64,000 bases of DNA from Butyrivibrio proteoclasticus P6B7 (GCF_000622085.1 NZ_JHWL01000003.1:1-64000); one strand, 5' to 3'; shown: positions 17,566 through 26,460, counted from the first letter of the stretch. The notes: a model not told the origin generated them from the sequence alone. Numbers and translations are program-made.

Positions 17566-18682
17566 ACATAAACCTCCTTATAAATAAGTCATTGAATAGC
17601 TTATCTACATTCTTAATGGCATGGTATGCATCTTTATGGGATAAATACCCTATGTGGGAATTGTAGAAGGTAAGAGCGTTATTAAAAGGGATCTCGCCCC
17701 TGTCAACTCTCTTTGCTATCTTCTTGAGCTTCCTTCTATTCCTAACTAGAGAAGATCTTCCAGGCTTATCTACAATCCTTCCTGTGGGCAGCAGGTATAT
17801 TCTATCCTGCAGCCATACAAAGCCATGAGTGAGCTTGACTATTTGTGTCTTACTTAGATTAAGCTCTATGCCATACTCTCTGTACTTCTCTATGAAATAT
17901 GCAAGGAGCTCCTTTGCCTCGTCCTTCGTCCTGCAGATCACATAGAAATCATCCATGTAGCGTGCATACCATTTCTTTCTCCATACTTCTTTTATACAAT
18001 GGTCTATCTCGTTTTGATAGGTCACCGCAAGGATCTGGCATACCTGTGATCCTAAGCCTAGTCCTTTAGGAAAAGGATCCACGAATTGCATTGCCAGGTC
18101 TATTAGTCTCTGGTCTGTGATCATCTTCTCCATATTTCTCTTCACAATGGAGTGATCAATGCTCCCAAAGAAATCGTGACAGTCTCCCAGAAGTATGTAG
18201 CCATCTGTGCCATACTTCCTGTAGAACTGGCGCAGGTGCTTCTTAAGCCTCTCCCTGGCAAAGTCAGTACCCTTACCCTTCTGAGAAGCGCCATTGTCAT
18301 AGATCAGACTCTTCTCCATAACAGGCACTATCCCATTGTCGCATACGCTCTTTTGCACTACTCTCTCAGATATGTGTACGGAAGTTATGTGCCGCTTCTT
18401 TCCACGCTCAGATATATCAAACTCAATGAATCCCTTCGATATATTTTCTCCCTGTCTGATTTTCTCAGAGGTATCTATGCAATTCCTTAACACATTCACG
18501 CCATATCTCTGTACAGAAGCCTTCCAGTTTACACCCTTCCTCGCAGAGTAGAATGCCCTGCGCAGGCTCTCTGGGCTCGTCACCACATCAAAGGTGTGTC
18601 CTTCATTTCTCTTCTGCTTAGCAAGATCCCTCTTAGCCTTGCGCCTTAAGTATCTTGCTTCGTGTCTTTCTTTACTGTTCAT
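17543..18682 (-). CDS. DGR reverse transcriptase
   Basis: This 379-residue reverse transcriptase copies the TR RNA into mutagenised cDNA that replaces the variable repeats. The YMDD catalytic motif (ARYMDDFYVI) is present. The other palm aspartate lies in LGDCHDFFGSID, and a LSKTQIVKL segment fits RT motif 6. The motif-4 region reads GLGLGSQVCQ; DGR enzymes usually end this motif SQ, so CQ is a small deviation. Length and the absence of a maturase or endonuclease domain fit DGR rather than group II intron enzymes. Its place directly after the TR, with avd and the target gene upstream, settles the assignment. The basic N-terminus (residues 1-30) may bind the template RNA. Confidence 0.95.
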   Translation of the reverse strand: MNSKERHEARYLRRKAKRDLAKQKRNEGHTFDVVTSPESLRRAFYSARKGVNWKASVQRYGVNVLRNCIDTSEKIRQGENISKGFIEFDISERGKKRHITSVHISERVVQKSVCDNGIVPVMEKSLIYDNGASQKGKGTDFARERLKKHLRQFYRKYGTDGYILLGDCHDFFGSIDHSIVKRNMEKMITDQRLIDLAMQFVDPFPKGLGLGSQVCQILAVTYQNEIDHCIKEVWRKKWYARYMDDFYVICRTKDEAKELLAYFIEKYREYGIELNLSKTQIVKLTHGFVWLQDRIYLLPTGRIVDKPGRSSLVRNRRKLKKIAKRVDRGEIPFNNALTFYNSHIGYLSHKDAYHAIKNVDKLFNDLFIRRFMYEQVRYA

Positions 18683-18903
18683 CCCCTATATCAAAAGCAT
18701 TTCCAGATACATAGCACCGATCCTATGAAACAGAGCGCCACCTCTGCCATGCAAGAAGCGTCCAGGAGGGTGCATGAGGAATCATATTTAAGCTTATCGC
18801 TAAGGTTATGGGCTCCTTCTGCGCACTACTTGTTGCTTTCGTGCCTGCGCTCAGTCGGTCAAAGCAGCCCAGGCATTACTCGGTCTCAATTATTATCTGT
18901 GCG
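18683..18903 (-). ncRNA. DGR RNA spacer between TR and reverse transcriptase
   Basis: About 220 bp lie between the TR and the reverse transcriptase start, with no convincing gene. In Bordetella phage DGRs the equivalent spacer is part of the template RNA that binds the RT-Avd complex and primes cDNA synthesis. Here the first bases after the TR read CCGCACAG, an octamer also found in the hairpin loops downstream of both variable repeats. Confidence 0.6.
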
Positions 18904-19027
18904 GAATCATGGGAGAACGCCATTCGAATTGGAAGCGTTGTTGTTGTTCGCAGCTCCTGTAGTGTTCACATTGCAGAAGTTAGTGGAGTTGCTCACATTA
19001 GGAGAAGCAAGCCACCAATTGGAGGCA
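18904..19027 (-). repeat. DGR template repeat (TR)
   Basis: A 124-bp non-coding repeat, matched by 19571-19694 (VR1) and, over its first 111 bp, by 32796-32906 (VR2). Every one of 18 differences to VR1 falls on an adenine of the TR sense (minus) strand. For VR2 it is 14 of 15. Read in the target frame it contains twelve AAY (Asn) codons, including four in a row. This is the hallmark of a template designed for adenine mutagenesis. In frame it would end in a TGA stop (…VLP-stop) where both VRs have TGC. Confidence 0.97.
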
Positions 19028-19041
19028 ATACAGTCCATAAC

Positions 19042-19458
19042 CTATGGAAGATCCTTGTATCTGCTCTTATCAGATTGCATCCAGGATAGTAGTGCTTTCT
19101 GCTCGATACTTGCTATCTTCGTCCACTCATTCACTACTGTGTTTTTCATAGGCAGCAGCTCTGTGGCAAGTCGCATGATCTCAAACATATCACTTAACGC
19201 CATCTTAGCCTTAGTCTGATAGGAACGCCTTATCTCGTATTCCTTTCTGTTGGTAGGGTATATCGCATTGGCATAGGTGATAGATCTGTTGAGAGTGCGT
19301 GCAGCTTCACATAAGGGCTGCCCCAGAATAAACCTGTACCGCTTTGGTATTGCATTCTCTCTCATGCTTAACTGGATCGTGAGCTTCTCTAGCTCATGCG
19401 CACTATTCATAAACTCTACAGAGCTTGCTTTCCTGTCCTCTGTTCTTACTCCACTCAA
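19042..19458 (-). CDS. avd: DGR accessory variability determinant (Avd)
   Basis: The 138-residue protein is all-helical and matches the Avd/23S-intervening-sequence four-helix-bundle family in size and pattern (ELEKLTIQLSMR...KRYRFILGQPLCEAARTL). Avd forms a pentamer that binds the reverse transcriptase and template RNA and is needed for mutagenic retrohoming. The start is a TTG at 19458 with AAGGAG ten bases upstream; no ATG is better placed. The gene lies between the target gene and the TR, as in Bordetella phage BPP-1. Confidence 0.9.
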   Translation of the reverse strand: MSGVRTEDRKASSVEFMNSAHELEKLTIQLSMRENAIPKRYRFILGQPLCEAARTLNRSITYANAIYPTNRKEYEIRRSYQTKAKMALSDMFEIMRLATELLPMKNTVVNEWTKIASIEQKALLSWMQSDKSRYKDLP

Positions 19459-19483
19459 CTTTTTTTGTCTCCTTAAAGTACCC

Positions 19484-19502
19484 CCTGCCCTGTGCGGGCA
19501 GG
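19484..19502 (-). other. Hairpin downstream of VR1 (DGR target-recognition element)
   Basis: A perfect 7-bp GC-rich stem (CCTGCCC/GGGCAGG) with the loop GCACA, 68 bp after VR1. Equivalent hairpins downstream of VR are required for target recognition in BPP-1. There is no U run, so it is not a normal terminator. VR2 has a similar hairpin with the identical loop. Confidence 0.75.
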
Positions 19503-19549
19503 AGATTTTATAGATTGCAGCTATATACTGCGTGTTGCTTATGCTCCCA

Positions 19550-20464
19550 TTAAGCGTCTGCTGCGATCATGAAGCATGGGAGAACGCCAATCGAATCGGA
19601 AGCGTTGTCGACGCTCGCAGCACCTGTAGCGTCCACAGTGCAGAAGCCAGCGGAGTTGCTCACACGAGGAGAAGCAAGCCACCAAAGGGAGGCAGCGTTA
19701 TTGACTGTCTTAACCCTATTGGCAGCAGTAGCAAAGTATGCAAACTGCTCAGCGTGTCCTGTTGTTACCTCTGTGCCTGCTGCATAAGATGTAGCTCCAA
19801 AGATATTGTATTCAAGAGGCAGCCATACCTTGTGCTGCTCTGACTTGAGGTTAGTACTCTGAGATCCAACAGAAGCCTGGAATGTGTAATCTGAAATTAC
19901 ATCCTGCCAGTCCTCTCCGAGACCTTCGTAGAAAGTACCATCCAAGTATGAAGCAACCAGAGTTGCGCCATAGCCGCCTGCATTGGTATTGCTTGTCTGC
20001 ATCTGTCTGGTTGATCCTAAGCATACGTCTCTTCCCAGGATAACGTTGTGACCATATGTTCCAGTCTTGTAGCCAACATGAAGCACTCTGTACTTAACAC
20101 TGTCGGCTCCTTCCTTAACATAGATCTCATCTCCTGCAGTAAAGAAGTTTGCCTCAAGTCCTGCATTGACGATAGCTTTAATGCCAAGAGGAGTAGCAGG
20201 ATCCATGCCTACCTCTACATATTTGCACTCGCCATAGCCGCAGTAGATCTCTGTTGAGAACTGCGTAACGCCACTGTTCACAAGCTCTACTGTGTACTTG
20301 TCTCTAGGTGGAAGCATAAACTCGCACTTGCCACCTGCCATTGTGCCGCTCCATGTTCTTCCCCCAGAGCTTGTAATTGTTACCGCTTTTCCGTTGTCTG
20401 CTGAGGCAGTAGAGGTTGCTACTACCTTGCACTGACCATAATAGAAATCATCAGCAAATCCCAT
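19550..20464 (-). CDS. DGR variable protein 1, virion adhesin with DUF6273/C-type-lectin-like end
   Basis: This is the main diversified protein (304 aa). Residues ~10-95 look like an Ig- or carboxypeptidase-regulatory-like beta domain (KAVTITSSGGRTWSGTM...KYTVELV). Residues ~120-304 match the DUF6273 fold, a C-type-lectin/FGE-like domain, ending WWLASPRV...GVLPCF. The last ~42 residues are encoded by VR1. Ten of twelve Asn positions of the template are substituted here. It follows two short fibre genes and is probably a tip protein that binds the host receptor. The gene starts 1 bp after the preceding fibre gene. Confidence 0.92.
   Translation of the reverse strand: MGFADDFYYGQCKVVATSTASADNGKAVTITSSGGRTWSGTMAGGKCEFMLPPRDKYTVELVNSGVTQFSTEIYCGYGECKYVEVGMDPATPLGIKAIVNAGLEANFFTAGDEIYVKEGADSVKYRVLHVGYKTGTYGHNVILGRDVCLGSTRQMQTSNTNAGGYGATLVASYLDGTFYEGLGEDWQDVISDYTFQASVGSQSTNLKSEQHKVWLPLEYNIFGATSYAAGTEVTTGHAEQFAYFATAANRVKTVNNAASLWWLASPRVSNSAGFCTVDATGAASVDNASDSIGVLPCFMIAADA
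19571..19694 (-). repeat. Variable repeat 1 (VR1)
   Basis: 124 bp at the 3' end of the target gene, colinear with the TR at 18904-19027. There are 18 substitutions, all at TR adenines. The constant end GGCGTTCTCCCATG corresponds to the initiation-of-mutagenic-homology segment. Confidence 0.97.
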
Positions 20465-20465
20465 A

Positions 20466-20801
20466 TCACTCTTCCTCCTCTTCTTCTCCGTTTATGGTTA
20501 TTGTTATGCTGCCATCTTCGTTGAAGGTAGTAACCTTCACCTGCACCTGTACTCCGTTCTCATCCGTTGTTGTCTCAGTGATCTTGTTTTCTCCGAACAC
20601 CACCACTACTGTGCTGCCAGAGGCTAAAGTCATTGTGATTGTATCGTTTGAGAACTCGATAGTTGTATTCTGGTCGATCTGATCTCCCAGGATCCTAGCC
20701 ACAGTATCTACACCATTAGGCATATAGACTGCTGCAGCTTTGGTAACTGGATAAACTTTATTGCCAGAGTTATCCTGTAACTCTCTTGTTATTGCACTCA
20801 T
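20466..20801 (-). CDS. Short fibre protein with NxDGSIT repeat (111 aa)
   Basis: The N-terminus (TRELQDNSGNKVYPVTKAAAVY) is a typical phage fibre or head-fibre attachment sequence. The C-terminal half is beta-repetitive (VKVTTFNEDGSITITING) and ends in six glutamates. The TTFNxDGSIT unit is shared with the preceding gene (227 aa), so the two are related by duplication of that module. It probably forms a trimeric stalk that carries the DGR-diversified protein encoded 1 bp downstream. Confidence 0.7.
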   Translation of the reverse strand: MSAITRELQDNSGNKVYPVTKAAAVYMPNGVDTVARILGDQIDQNTTIEFSNDTITMTLASGSTVVVVFGENKITETTTDENGVQVQVKVTTFNEDGSITITINGEEEEEE

Positions 20802-20812
20802 ATCTGCCCTCC

Positions 20813-21496
20813 TTATGATATTGGTGTGACTGTCTTAGTACGTGTGATAGAGCCATCATTGTTGAATACAGTGTTAAGGGTAATGGTATCGGTGTCTGCT
20901 TTAGTGATCACCTGTGTGATACTTCCGTCATTGTTGAAGGTAGTCTCCCTCGTCCTTCCATTACCAAAGGTCTCTGTAATAACATTGCCCACAAAAGTAG
21001 TGTTGCAGGCTGATAGCTCGTCTGTGTCTGCGTCCATAGCGTCAAGCTTGATCTTGTCCTCTTTAGACATGAGACCATCCTTAAGGTGCGTAACCTTCTC
21101 ATAGGTTGTATCCTGTGGTTTTGCCCACTCGCCATCTCCTCTAAGGAAAAGCCCCTCATCTCCCGCTTCTGGCGCAGGTACATCTCCCTGTGTGCCATCT
21201 GTAAGAGCTGTGGCTCCTGTCATAGCTGCAGGATTGTCAAGCTTGCCCTTGTATGTATCCGTAAAGTCATTGTGCGACAAGCCCATGCCTGCAGCAGTAT
21301 TAACTTTACTGTTCTGCAGAGCAAGCTCTGCTGCCTTCGCTCTGGTCTCCTCGGCTGAGATATCAGCTCCAAGATCTCCCTTGTACTTCTCAAGCTTCTG
21401 AGCCAGTGTCTGCACGTTTGCCCTTGCGGTAGAGTCTACAAAAGGATACACAATACCCTCATCTTTGATGTGGTCTATCTTGTATTCACTTGCCAT
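20813..21496 (-). CDS. Phage fibre protein (227 aa)
   Basis: A fibre-type protein: N-terminal attachment region (YPFVDSTARANVQTLAQKLE), a helical stretch, then FLRGDGEWAKP, a motif common in tail and head fibres. Two beta repeats close it (TTFNNDGSITQVITKADTDT, then TVFNNDGSITRT). The start ATG overlaps the stop of the 50-aa gene upstream (ATGGCAAGTGA). With 20466-20801 and the variable protein it makes a three-gene adsorption module. Confidence 0.75.
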   Translation of the reverse strand: MASEYKIDHIKDEGIVYPFVDSTARANVQTLAQKLEKYKGDLGADISAEETRAKAAELALQNSKVNTAAGMGLSHNDFTDTYKGKLDNPAAMTGATALTDGTQGDVPAPEAGDEGLFLRGDGEWAKPQDTTYEKVTHLKDGLMSKEDKIKLDAMDADTDELSACNTTFVGNVITETFGNGRTRETTFNNDGSITQVITKADTDTITLNTVFNNDGSITRTKTVTPIS

Positions 21497-21638
21497 TGTT
21501 ATCTCCCTTCTGCCTATTTACCTGCTCGATAAAATAGTTGAGCTTGTCTGCAGTATCTGCAATCCATCTATCTACCACTGCCAGGTTTTCCTCTGGCGTG
21601 GATTTGTCAAGCATAGGCTTCTCAATTCTTAAATCCAT
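21486..21638 (-). CDS. Small helical phage protein (50 aa)
   Basis: A short reading frame with a good GAGGAG site four bases before its ATG (21638). It encodes MDLRIEKPMLDKSTPEENLA followed by a helical tail ending QKGDNNGK. Its stop overlaps the start of the fibre gene, indicating coupling. No family is recognised. Similar tiny genes sit before fibre genes in many podovirus-like Firmicute phages. Confidence 0.7.
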   Translation of the reverse strand: MDLRIEKPMLDKSTPEENLAVVDRWIADTADKLNYFIEQVNRQKGDNNGK

Positions 21639-21639
21639 A

Positions 21640-23460
21640 TCACTCCTCGCTTCCGTACTCTGTTGTGGTTGACATAGAATATACTCTGCACTCTCCGTGC
21701 CCGCTAAATCTTATGCGGTAGTGATCACACCTAAATGGAGCGAAAGCCAGTGTCTGAGATCCAATATCGCTATTGCCCCTCAGTACACCTACCTCGTCAT
21801 ATGGTCTATCATCATAAGAGATCTCTACCTTAAATTCTGATCTAGTAGGTATGAAGGCACGTATCGCAATATGAGAGACGTACTTCTTGTTAGGAGTGCT
21901 ATAGCCAAGCTCTCCTGTCTCTGCAGACCACTCTACCCATTCCTCATCAAGAGCGCTCTCGTTGGCGTAGGCTGCGTTATTCCTTGTACCTAAGCCCCAG
22001 ATATTGTAGGCTGAGGCAGCATATAACTGCCCATCTACTGAGCGGGTAAACTGGAAAGCTGCTATGGGCTCCTCCTTCTCCCACATGCCATACTGCAGAT
22101 CATACACAAACATGCGCTTAGCGCCTGCTGTTGTCTCCATGATCACGTAGTACTTGTTGAGACACCCGCCTGCCACTGCATCATAGAACATATCCTCTCT
22201 CGATAGAGGAATTGATATAGCCACAGGTCTTGAGCCATCAAACACGCATACATCTGACACACCCTTATAAAGCAGGTACTGCCCTATAACCACTAAGGAC
22301 TTCTCGGATCCCTTCTGTACTCCCTCTGCATCCATCTGCACAAGCTGATACTCTGCAGGATATGAGCCATAGATCTTATAGATCTTGTCCTCCTTAAAGA
22401 AGTGAGGGTATCCCTGGAAGGAGATCGCTCCTGTGAACTCTCCCATGTCTCCAATAGTAAGAGCGTAGGAGTCTGTGGAAAGTCCAGAATACACATACCA
22501 GTTTTTGAAATCACCAAGCTTGCTTGCGTAGATCTCATTAACCACCTTATGCGTGGAGCTATCGTATCCATAGTGGCAGCCCCATACTCTGTTTTTGTCG
22601 CAGCATACTACATCAAGGTGCGGGAGCTTCCTCTTTGCGGTAAGCGTCCATGAGCTTGAGGTTGACTGACTGGCACTGGCTTGATCCATAAATCCAATCA
22701 CAACCATGTACTCATCATCAAGTACCTGGATCACTGAGCCCTCGTTGATATCTGGCAGATTAGTGTTGAGGAATACTGCGTCTCCCTCCTCAAAGTAATC
22801 TGTGAGGGTAGCTCCTGGTATGCCGATCTTGATATAAGATACTGCCACTGCTTCCCACTCTGACTGGTAATCATTCCAACAGTAGAGTCCTTCCTTGTCA
22901 GTAGCTGTGCAGATCCAGTAATCTCCATGTGCAGGAGTTGCGGGAGAGGTTGACGCTACTGTGAGGTTTTGCAGTGCAGCACCACTTAAGCTGCAGGGTG
23001 TATAGGTTATTGTGATATTCTCTGGTGCCTCAAACTCTGCCTCCATGAGCCCCATATCCGTGAGATCGTTGAGGTTTATGTACGCCTTAAGAGGGAACAT
23101 TAAAAGGTATGATCCCATGACAAGCAGTGTCTGCTCAGATGTGTAGTCTCCATCCAGTATGTCTGAGATATCTGTCTGGATATCTGTAGAGATATTCCAC
23201 AGGTACTTATCCCACAGTGCCCAGATATCTGTACCTACCTGGATCACACCTCTCATAACTGGGAGATCGTCTCCCTCCTCTGTGAGGTTAGTGAGATTAG
23301 TACGCACCTTCCTGGGAGATAGCAGTGGGAACTGATCAGATGAGAGGTTGTTTGAGTCAAAGAACTCACCATCTCCTACCTTGTAGTTATGGTTATACCC
23401 TAGCCACTGATCAATAAACGCTTTTGAAATGCCTTCCTCGCTTATATTAGGTAAATACAT
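21640..23460 (-). CDS. Short-tail structural protein, gp10/stabilisation-like (606 aa)
   Basis: A large beta-rich protein with repeated short strands (GTDIWALWDKYLW, DKIYKIYGSYPAEYQLVQMD, SVDGQLYAASAYNIWGLGT). This pattern fits the beta-propeller-like tail/stabilisation proteins that follow the head-completion gene in P22-like and other short-tailed phages. It comes directly after the 148-aa adaptor-like gene and before the fibre genes. No tape measure or sheath gene follows, which supports a short tail. The exact family is uncertain; an alternative is a tail-tube protein of unusual size. Confidence 0.6.
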   Translation of the reverse strand: MYLPNISEEGISKAFIDQWLGYNHNYKVGDGEFFDSNNLSSDQFPLLSPRKVRTNLTNLTEEGDDLPVMRGVIQVGTDIWALWDKYLWNISTDIQTDISDILDGDYTSEQTLLVMGSYLLMFPLKAYINLNDLTDMGLMEAEFEAPENITITYTPCSLSGAALQNLTVASTSPATPAHGDYWICTATDKEGLYCWNDYQSEWEAVAVSYIKIGIPGATLTDYFEEGDAVFLNTNLPDINEGSVIQVLDDEYMVVIGFMDQASASQSTSSSWTLTAKRKLPHLDVVCCDKNRVWGCHYGYDSSTHKVVNEIYASKLGDFKNWYVYSGLSTDSYALTIGDMGEFTGAISFQGYPHFFKEDKIYKIYGSYPAEYQLVQMDAEGVQKGSEKSLVVIGQYLLYKGVSDVCVFDGSRPVAISIPLSREDMFYDAVAGGCLNKYYVIMETTAGAKRMFVYDLQYGMWEKEEPIAAFQFTRSVDGQLYAASAYNIWGLGTRNNAAYANESALDEEWVEWSAETGELGYSTPNKKYVSHIAIRAFIPTRSEFKVEISYDDRPYDEVGVLRGNSDIGSQTLAFAPFRCDHYRIRFSGHGECRVYSMSTTTEYGSEE

Positions 23461-23472
23461 AGCCTACCTCCT

Positions 23473-23919
23473 TTACAGATTGTTGTGGTCAAACAACTTC
23501 TTACTAGGAGTGATCGCCTTGTAAGTCCTGTTGAAATACTGCTGATAGGTAAGGAGGGCATTGTTGTACATAGTAGCCGCAGTGTTATACCTGGTCTTGT
23601 CATTGGTATTGTATGCAACCCTCTGAGCAAGGTAATGCAGGTACAGATCATCATAGGGCTCTGGCACAAGCAGCTCTGTATCCATATCAAAGTTAGAGAT
23701 ATGATCAGCGAAAGTACCCGCTCTCGTGATAACAAGCGTTGAGCCAGACACACTGAGCTTGAGCTTTGACTCATCCTCAAGATCATGCTCATGCTGAATG
23801 TAGATCTCGTTAATGAGCATCTGCTCACACTTTCTAAGCCACGTAACCTTAAGCGCATCATCCACCTGGTTAGGGTACTCAGTATTAAACTGTTCGATTG
23901 TCTGTGCTACAGTTGCCAT
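23473..23919 (-). CDS. Head-tail adaptor/head-completion protein (148 aa)
   Basis: The start is the ATG at 23919 (MATVAQTIEQFNTEYPNQVD), with AAGGAG seven bases upstream; a longer frame from 23955 lacks one. The protein is mainly helical, and its position between the capsid and tail genes is that of gp6/gp4-like connectors. Sequence identity to a named family is not obvious, so the assignment rests mostly on gene order. Confidence 0.65.
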   Translation of the reverse strand: MATVAQTIEQFNTEYPNQVDDALKVTWLRKCEQMLINEIYIQHEHDLEDESKLKLSVSGSTLVITRAGTFADHISNFDMDTELLVPEPYDDLYLHYLAQRVAYNTNDKTRYNTAATMYNNALLTYQQYFNRTYKAITPSKKLFDHNNL

Positions 23920-23978
23920 TAGTTTTCTCCTTAAAAAATTAAGGGAGAGGATCATGCCCTCTCCCTCGTACTTACTGC

Positions 23979-24251
23979 TTAGTTAGAGGCTACCTTGTCT
24001 ATGAAGCGTATTGCCTCTTCCTGCGCCTCAAAACTGTGCTGAAGAACTTCTGCAACAGGAGCAGGCACATCTACGTTAATGCCTCTCTGTACCTTGAACA
24101 TCCTTCCGTTTACACCAACTATCTTGTAGTTAGCTTCTCCGTTGTTTGCTCTAGGTATGAAGATTGTTACCTTCTCTTTCCAGGGATCAACAGGTGCCTT
24201 AGCTGCTGCTACCTCTGTTACTTCCTCAACAGGTTTTTTATTTGTTGCCAT
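23979..24251 (-). CDS. Small capsid-associated protein (90 aa)
   Basis: An Ala/Pro/Glu-rich N-terminus leads into a compact beta-rich region (KVTIFIPRANNGEANYKIVG) and a helical end. Similar ~90-residue proteins follow N4-gp56 capsid genes in other Firmicute phages, where a decoration or head-completion role has been proposed. It is 15 bp downstream of the capsid gene. Confidence 0.6.
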   Translation of the reverse strand: MATNKKPVEEVTEVAAAKAPVDPWKEKVTIFIPRANNGEANYKIVGVNGRMFKVQRGINVDVPAPVAEVLQHSFEAQEEAIRFIDKVASN

Positions 24252-24265
24252 ACTTACTCTCCTTC

Positions 24266-25507
24266 TTAGTTGGCTTCATCATCTGAGCCATAGCTTGAGC
24301 CAGACTCTACACGCACGATTCTCTCATCATAGAGGATCTGTGCTGCATGAGAAGCTTTCCAACCTACTGTGCTTCTCTGATCGAGAGGATCAGATGTGCC
24401 TGCGCTACCTCTCTGCTTTACGATAACCTCAAGAGACTCTGCGGAAGGCTCGATAATGCCCCATGCATCCTTACCAAAGAATACAGTTGCATATACTGCT
24501 ACGTTGCCTGCACCACCTTCGCCAGGATATACAACATCATCCTTAGATACAGTAACTGCTGCAGATGTTGTGAGTGAAGCGTTGCCTGCTGATCCTGCAG
24601 TAGCGCTTGCGATTGTAGCAGATACAGTACCGATAAGGATAGGTCTGCCTGCGAGAGCTGCTGCCTCATCTGCGGTAATAGCCTCAGCTACAGGTACTGT
24701 TGTGCTTGCAGATACGTTTGATCCTACTGTGAGGTTAGCTGCATCTTCTGTGAGAGGCTCACCCTTCCAGATCTTCTGCTCTGTATCCTCGATAAATCTT
24801 ACTCCGTGGAGCTCACCGATCTCACCATTGTAGATCTCTGTAGGGTTAGCGTACTTGTGTACGTCAATCCATCCTGCAGATTCTCTGAGATCGAAAGCTA
24901 CTGATGGGTGGATGATGGCAATGTACTTGCCATTGATTGTAGGAGCCTTCATCTTCTTGAGGGCTGTTGCAGCCTTATTGACAAGTGTTGCTGTGAGCAG
25001 ATCACTGTTAGTAAGTGTCTTTCTTGAAGTCTTTGATCCTGCGTACTCTACTACAGTACCAGTGATAACTTCGTTACGTGTGATAACCTCAAGGGTATCA
25101 CCTGCCTGTGCACCATGCTCCTCTGTTACACCTACGATAACAGGATCCACAGCCTCAAGCTCAAGACGATCTGAGATGGTTGTGTAATCGCCATACTGAG
25201 CGATAGCCTTCTCGATCTTTGTCATGTTTACTGTGTTTCCGTCTGGTGTTACGCCTTCTGTAAGAGGAGTAGTTGCCTTCTTGAAGGTGTCGAACTTTCT
25301 CCACTCTACCTTGTTACCACCATTCTTAGGAAGCGGCTGCTTCTGTCCGAACTGGTTGTAGTAGTGCTCGTTTCTCGCATTCTCAAGAAGTGAAGTCTTG
25401 TAGAATGTTTTCATTGTAGGGGAAAGATCATTCCCTGTTGTAGCCTTGTCTGTTGTCTGTGTGTTTGGATTCGCAAAGAGCTGAATATCAAACCATAAAT
25501 CTTTCAT
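24266..25507 (-). CDS. Major capsid protein, N4-gp56 family (413 aa)
   Basis: After a leader (MKDLWFDIQLFANPNTQ), the sequence has the N4-gp56 capsid signature: SPTMKTFYKTSLLENARNEH, then KNGGNKVEWRKF and LTEGVTPDGNTVNMT. A SAGNASLTTSAAVTV insertion may be a surface domain. The leader is nearly the same as in the scaffold protein and the 449-aa virion protein and resembles the Prp-cleaved leader of ribosomal protein L27. Cleavage after QLF is therefore expected. It is preceded by the scaffold and portal genes in standard order. Confidence 0.9.
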   Translation of the reverse strand: MKDLWFDIQLFANPNTQTTDKATTGNDLSPTMKTFYKTSLLENARNEHYYNQFGQKQPLPKNGGNKVEWRKFDTFKKATTPLTEGVTPDGNTVNMTKIEKAIAQYGDYTTISDRLELEAVDPVIVGVTEEHGAQAGDTLEVITRNEVITGTVVEYAGSKTSRKTLTNSDLLTATLVNKAATALKKMKAPTINGKYIAIIHPSVAFDLRESAGWIDVHKYANPTEIYNGEIGELHGVRFIEDTEQKIWKGEPLTEDAANLTVGSNVSASTTVPVAEAITADEAAALAGRPILIGTVSATIASATAGSAGNASLTTSAAVTVSKDDVVYPGEGGAGNVAVYATVFFGKDAWGIIEPSAESLEVIVKQRGSAGTSDPLDQRSTVGWKASHAAQILYDERIVRVESGSSYGSDDEAN

Positions 25508-25536
25508 TTTTCAATCCTCCTATGGTGTTACGTGCC

Positions 25537-26460
25537 TCAGAAGATGATACGCTCACCACGAGCAGCACGCATTTTAATATCGTCTATTTGTGCTCTGGTA
25601 AGTTTAGAAGGATCTACCGCTCCTACGGAAGCTGTGCTCTGCTGCCCCACTCCATTCTCAGAAGGTCTGCTCATCCCAGACTGTACACTGTTCGCAACCT
25701 TAGCTGCTACTTTCTGGGCAGTGAATGCCATTGCCCCGCTCATGATCTCATCCCTATGGATAACCTCATATACAGTCTGTACTGCATTAGGCATTCCTGC
25801 CTTCTGCATGGTGGCGAGTAGCCTACCAAAGTTTGGATCGCTCATCTCTGCGTCCAGGTCAAAGTTAGGATACATCTGCTTAGTGGCTTCTGCCTGTGTG
25901 ACAACCTCCTGCCACTGTCTGTCTCTCTCAGACTGAGCCTGTTGATTCTTAAGCATGGAGATCTCACGCTCCATCTGCTTAGATCTCTTAAGCTCCTCTA
26001 CAGATATGCCCCTCTCAAACGCCTCCTTCTCATAGAAAGAGTTATCGTTGTCGATAGCTGCCTGTAATGCCGCAATAGGGATTGAGCCATCTGGGTTAGG
26101 CTTAACTCCGTAGCGATCTGCCATTGCTCTGACAATAGGATCTATTGAGTCGATCTGACTCTGCAGCCCTCTGTCATTCTTGAAGCGCTTGTTAATAGCG
26201 CTCTTAATGGCTTTGTCATAGTCTTTCTTAAACTTCCCTTTGATCAGATCATCCCAGGTTTCCTCAGCCTGTGGTGCAGTTTCAACATTCTGATCCATGC
26301 CTGCAGGTGCGACCTGCTCTCCTGTGCTTCCAGTAGCTACTCCTTCGGCTCCAAGATTTCCTGCGTCTGCGGTGGCGATCCCGCTTGAGCCTGTATCGGC
26401 TCCTGCCATGTCTGCGCCTTCCTCTCCAAAGAGTTGAAGGTCAAAATCTTTGTAGGGCAT
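25537..26460 (-). CDS. Scaffold protein with DLQLF leader (307 aa)
   Basis: The start is the ATG at 26460, preceded by AAAGGAGCTTT. This gives MPYKDFDLQLFGEEG, whereas a longer frame from 26493 has no ribosome-binding site. The protein is acidic and helical, with Gln/Arg/Glu-rich coiled coil in the centre, as scaffolds are. It lies immediately before the capsid gene. The leader matches the presumed Prp cleavage motif, although it has G where the capsid has A after QLF. Confidence 0.85.
   Translation of the reverse strand: MPYKDFDLQLFGEEGADMAGADTGSSGIATADAGNLGAEGVATGSTGEQVAPAGMDQNVETAPQAEETWDDLIKGKFKKDYDKAIKSAINKRFKNDRGLQSQIDSIDPIVRAMADRYGVKPNPDGSIPIAALQAAIDNDNSFYEKEAFERGISVEELKRSKQMEREISMLKNQQAQSERDRQWQEVVTQAEATKQMYPNFDLDAEMSDPNFGRLLATMQKAGMPNAVQTVYEVIHRDEIMSGAMAFTAQKVAAKVANSVQSGMSRPSENGVGQQSTASVGAVDPSKLTRAQIDDIKMRAARGERIIF

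Noticed and set aside
18904-19089. Reading frames across the template repeat (for example 18808-19089, plus strand)
   Set aside because: The TR is non-coding in every known DGR, and the open frames are by-products of its similarity to the coding VRs. In the target frame the TR itself contains a TGA stop.
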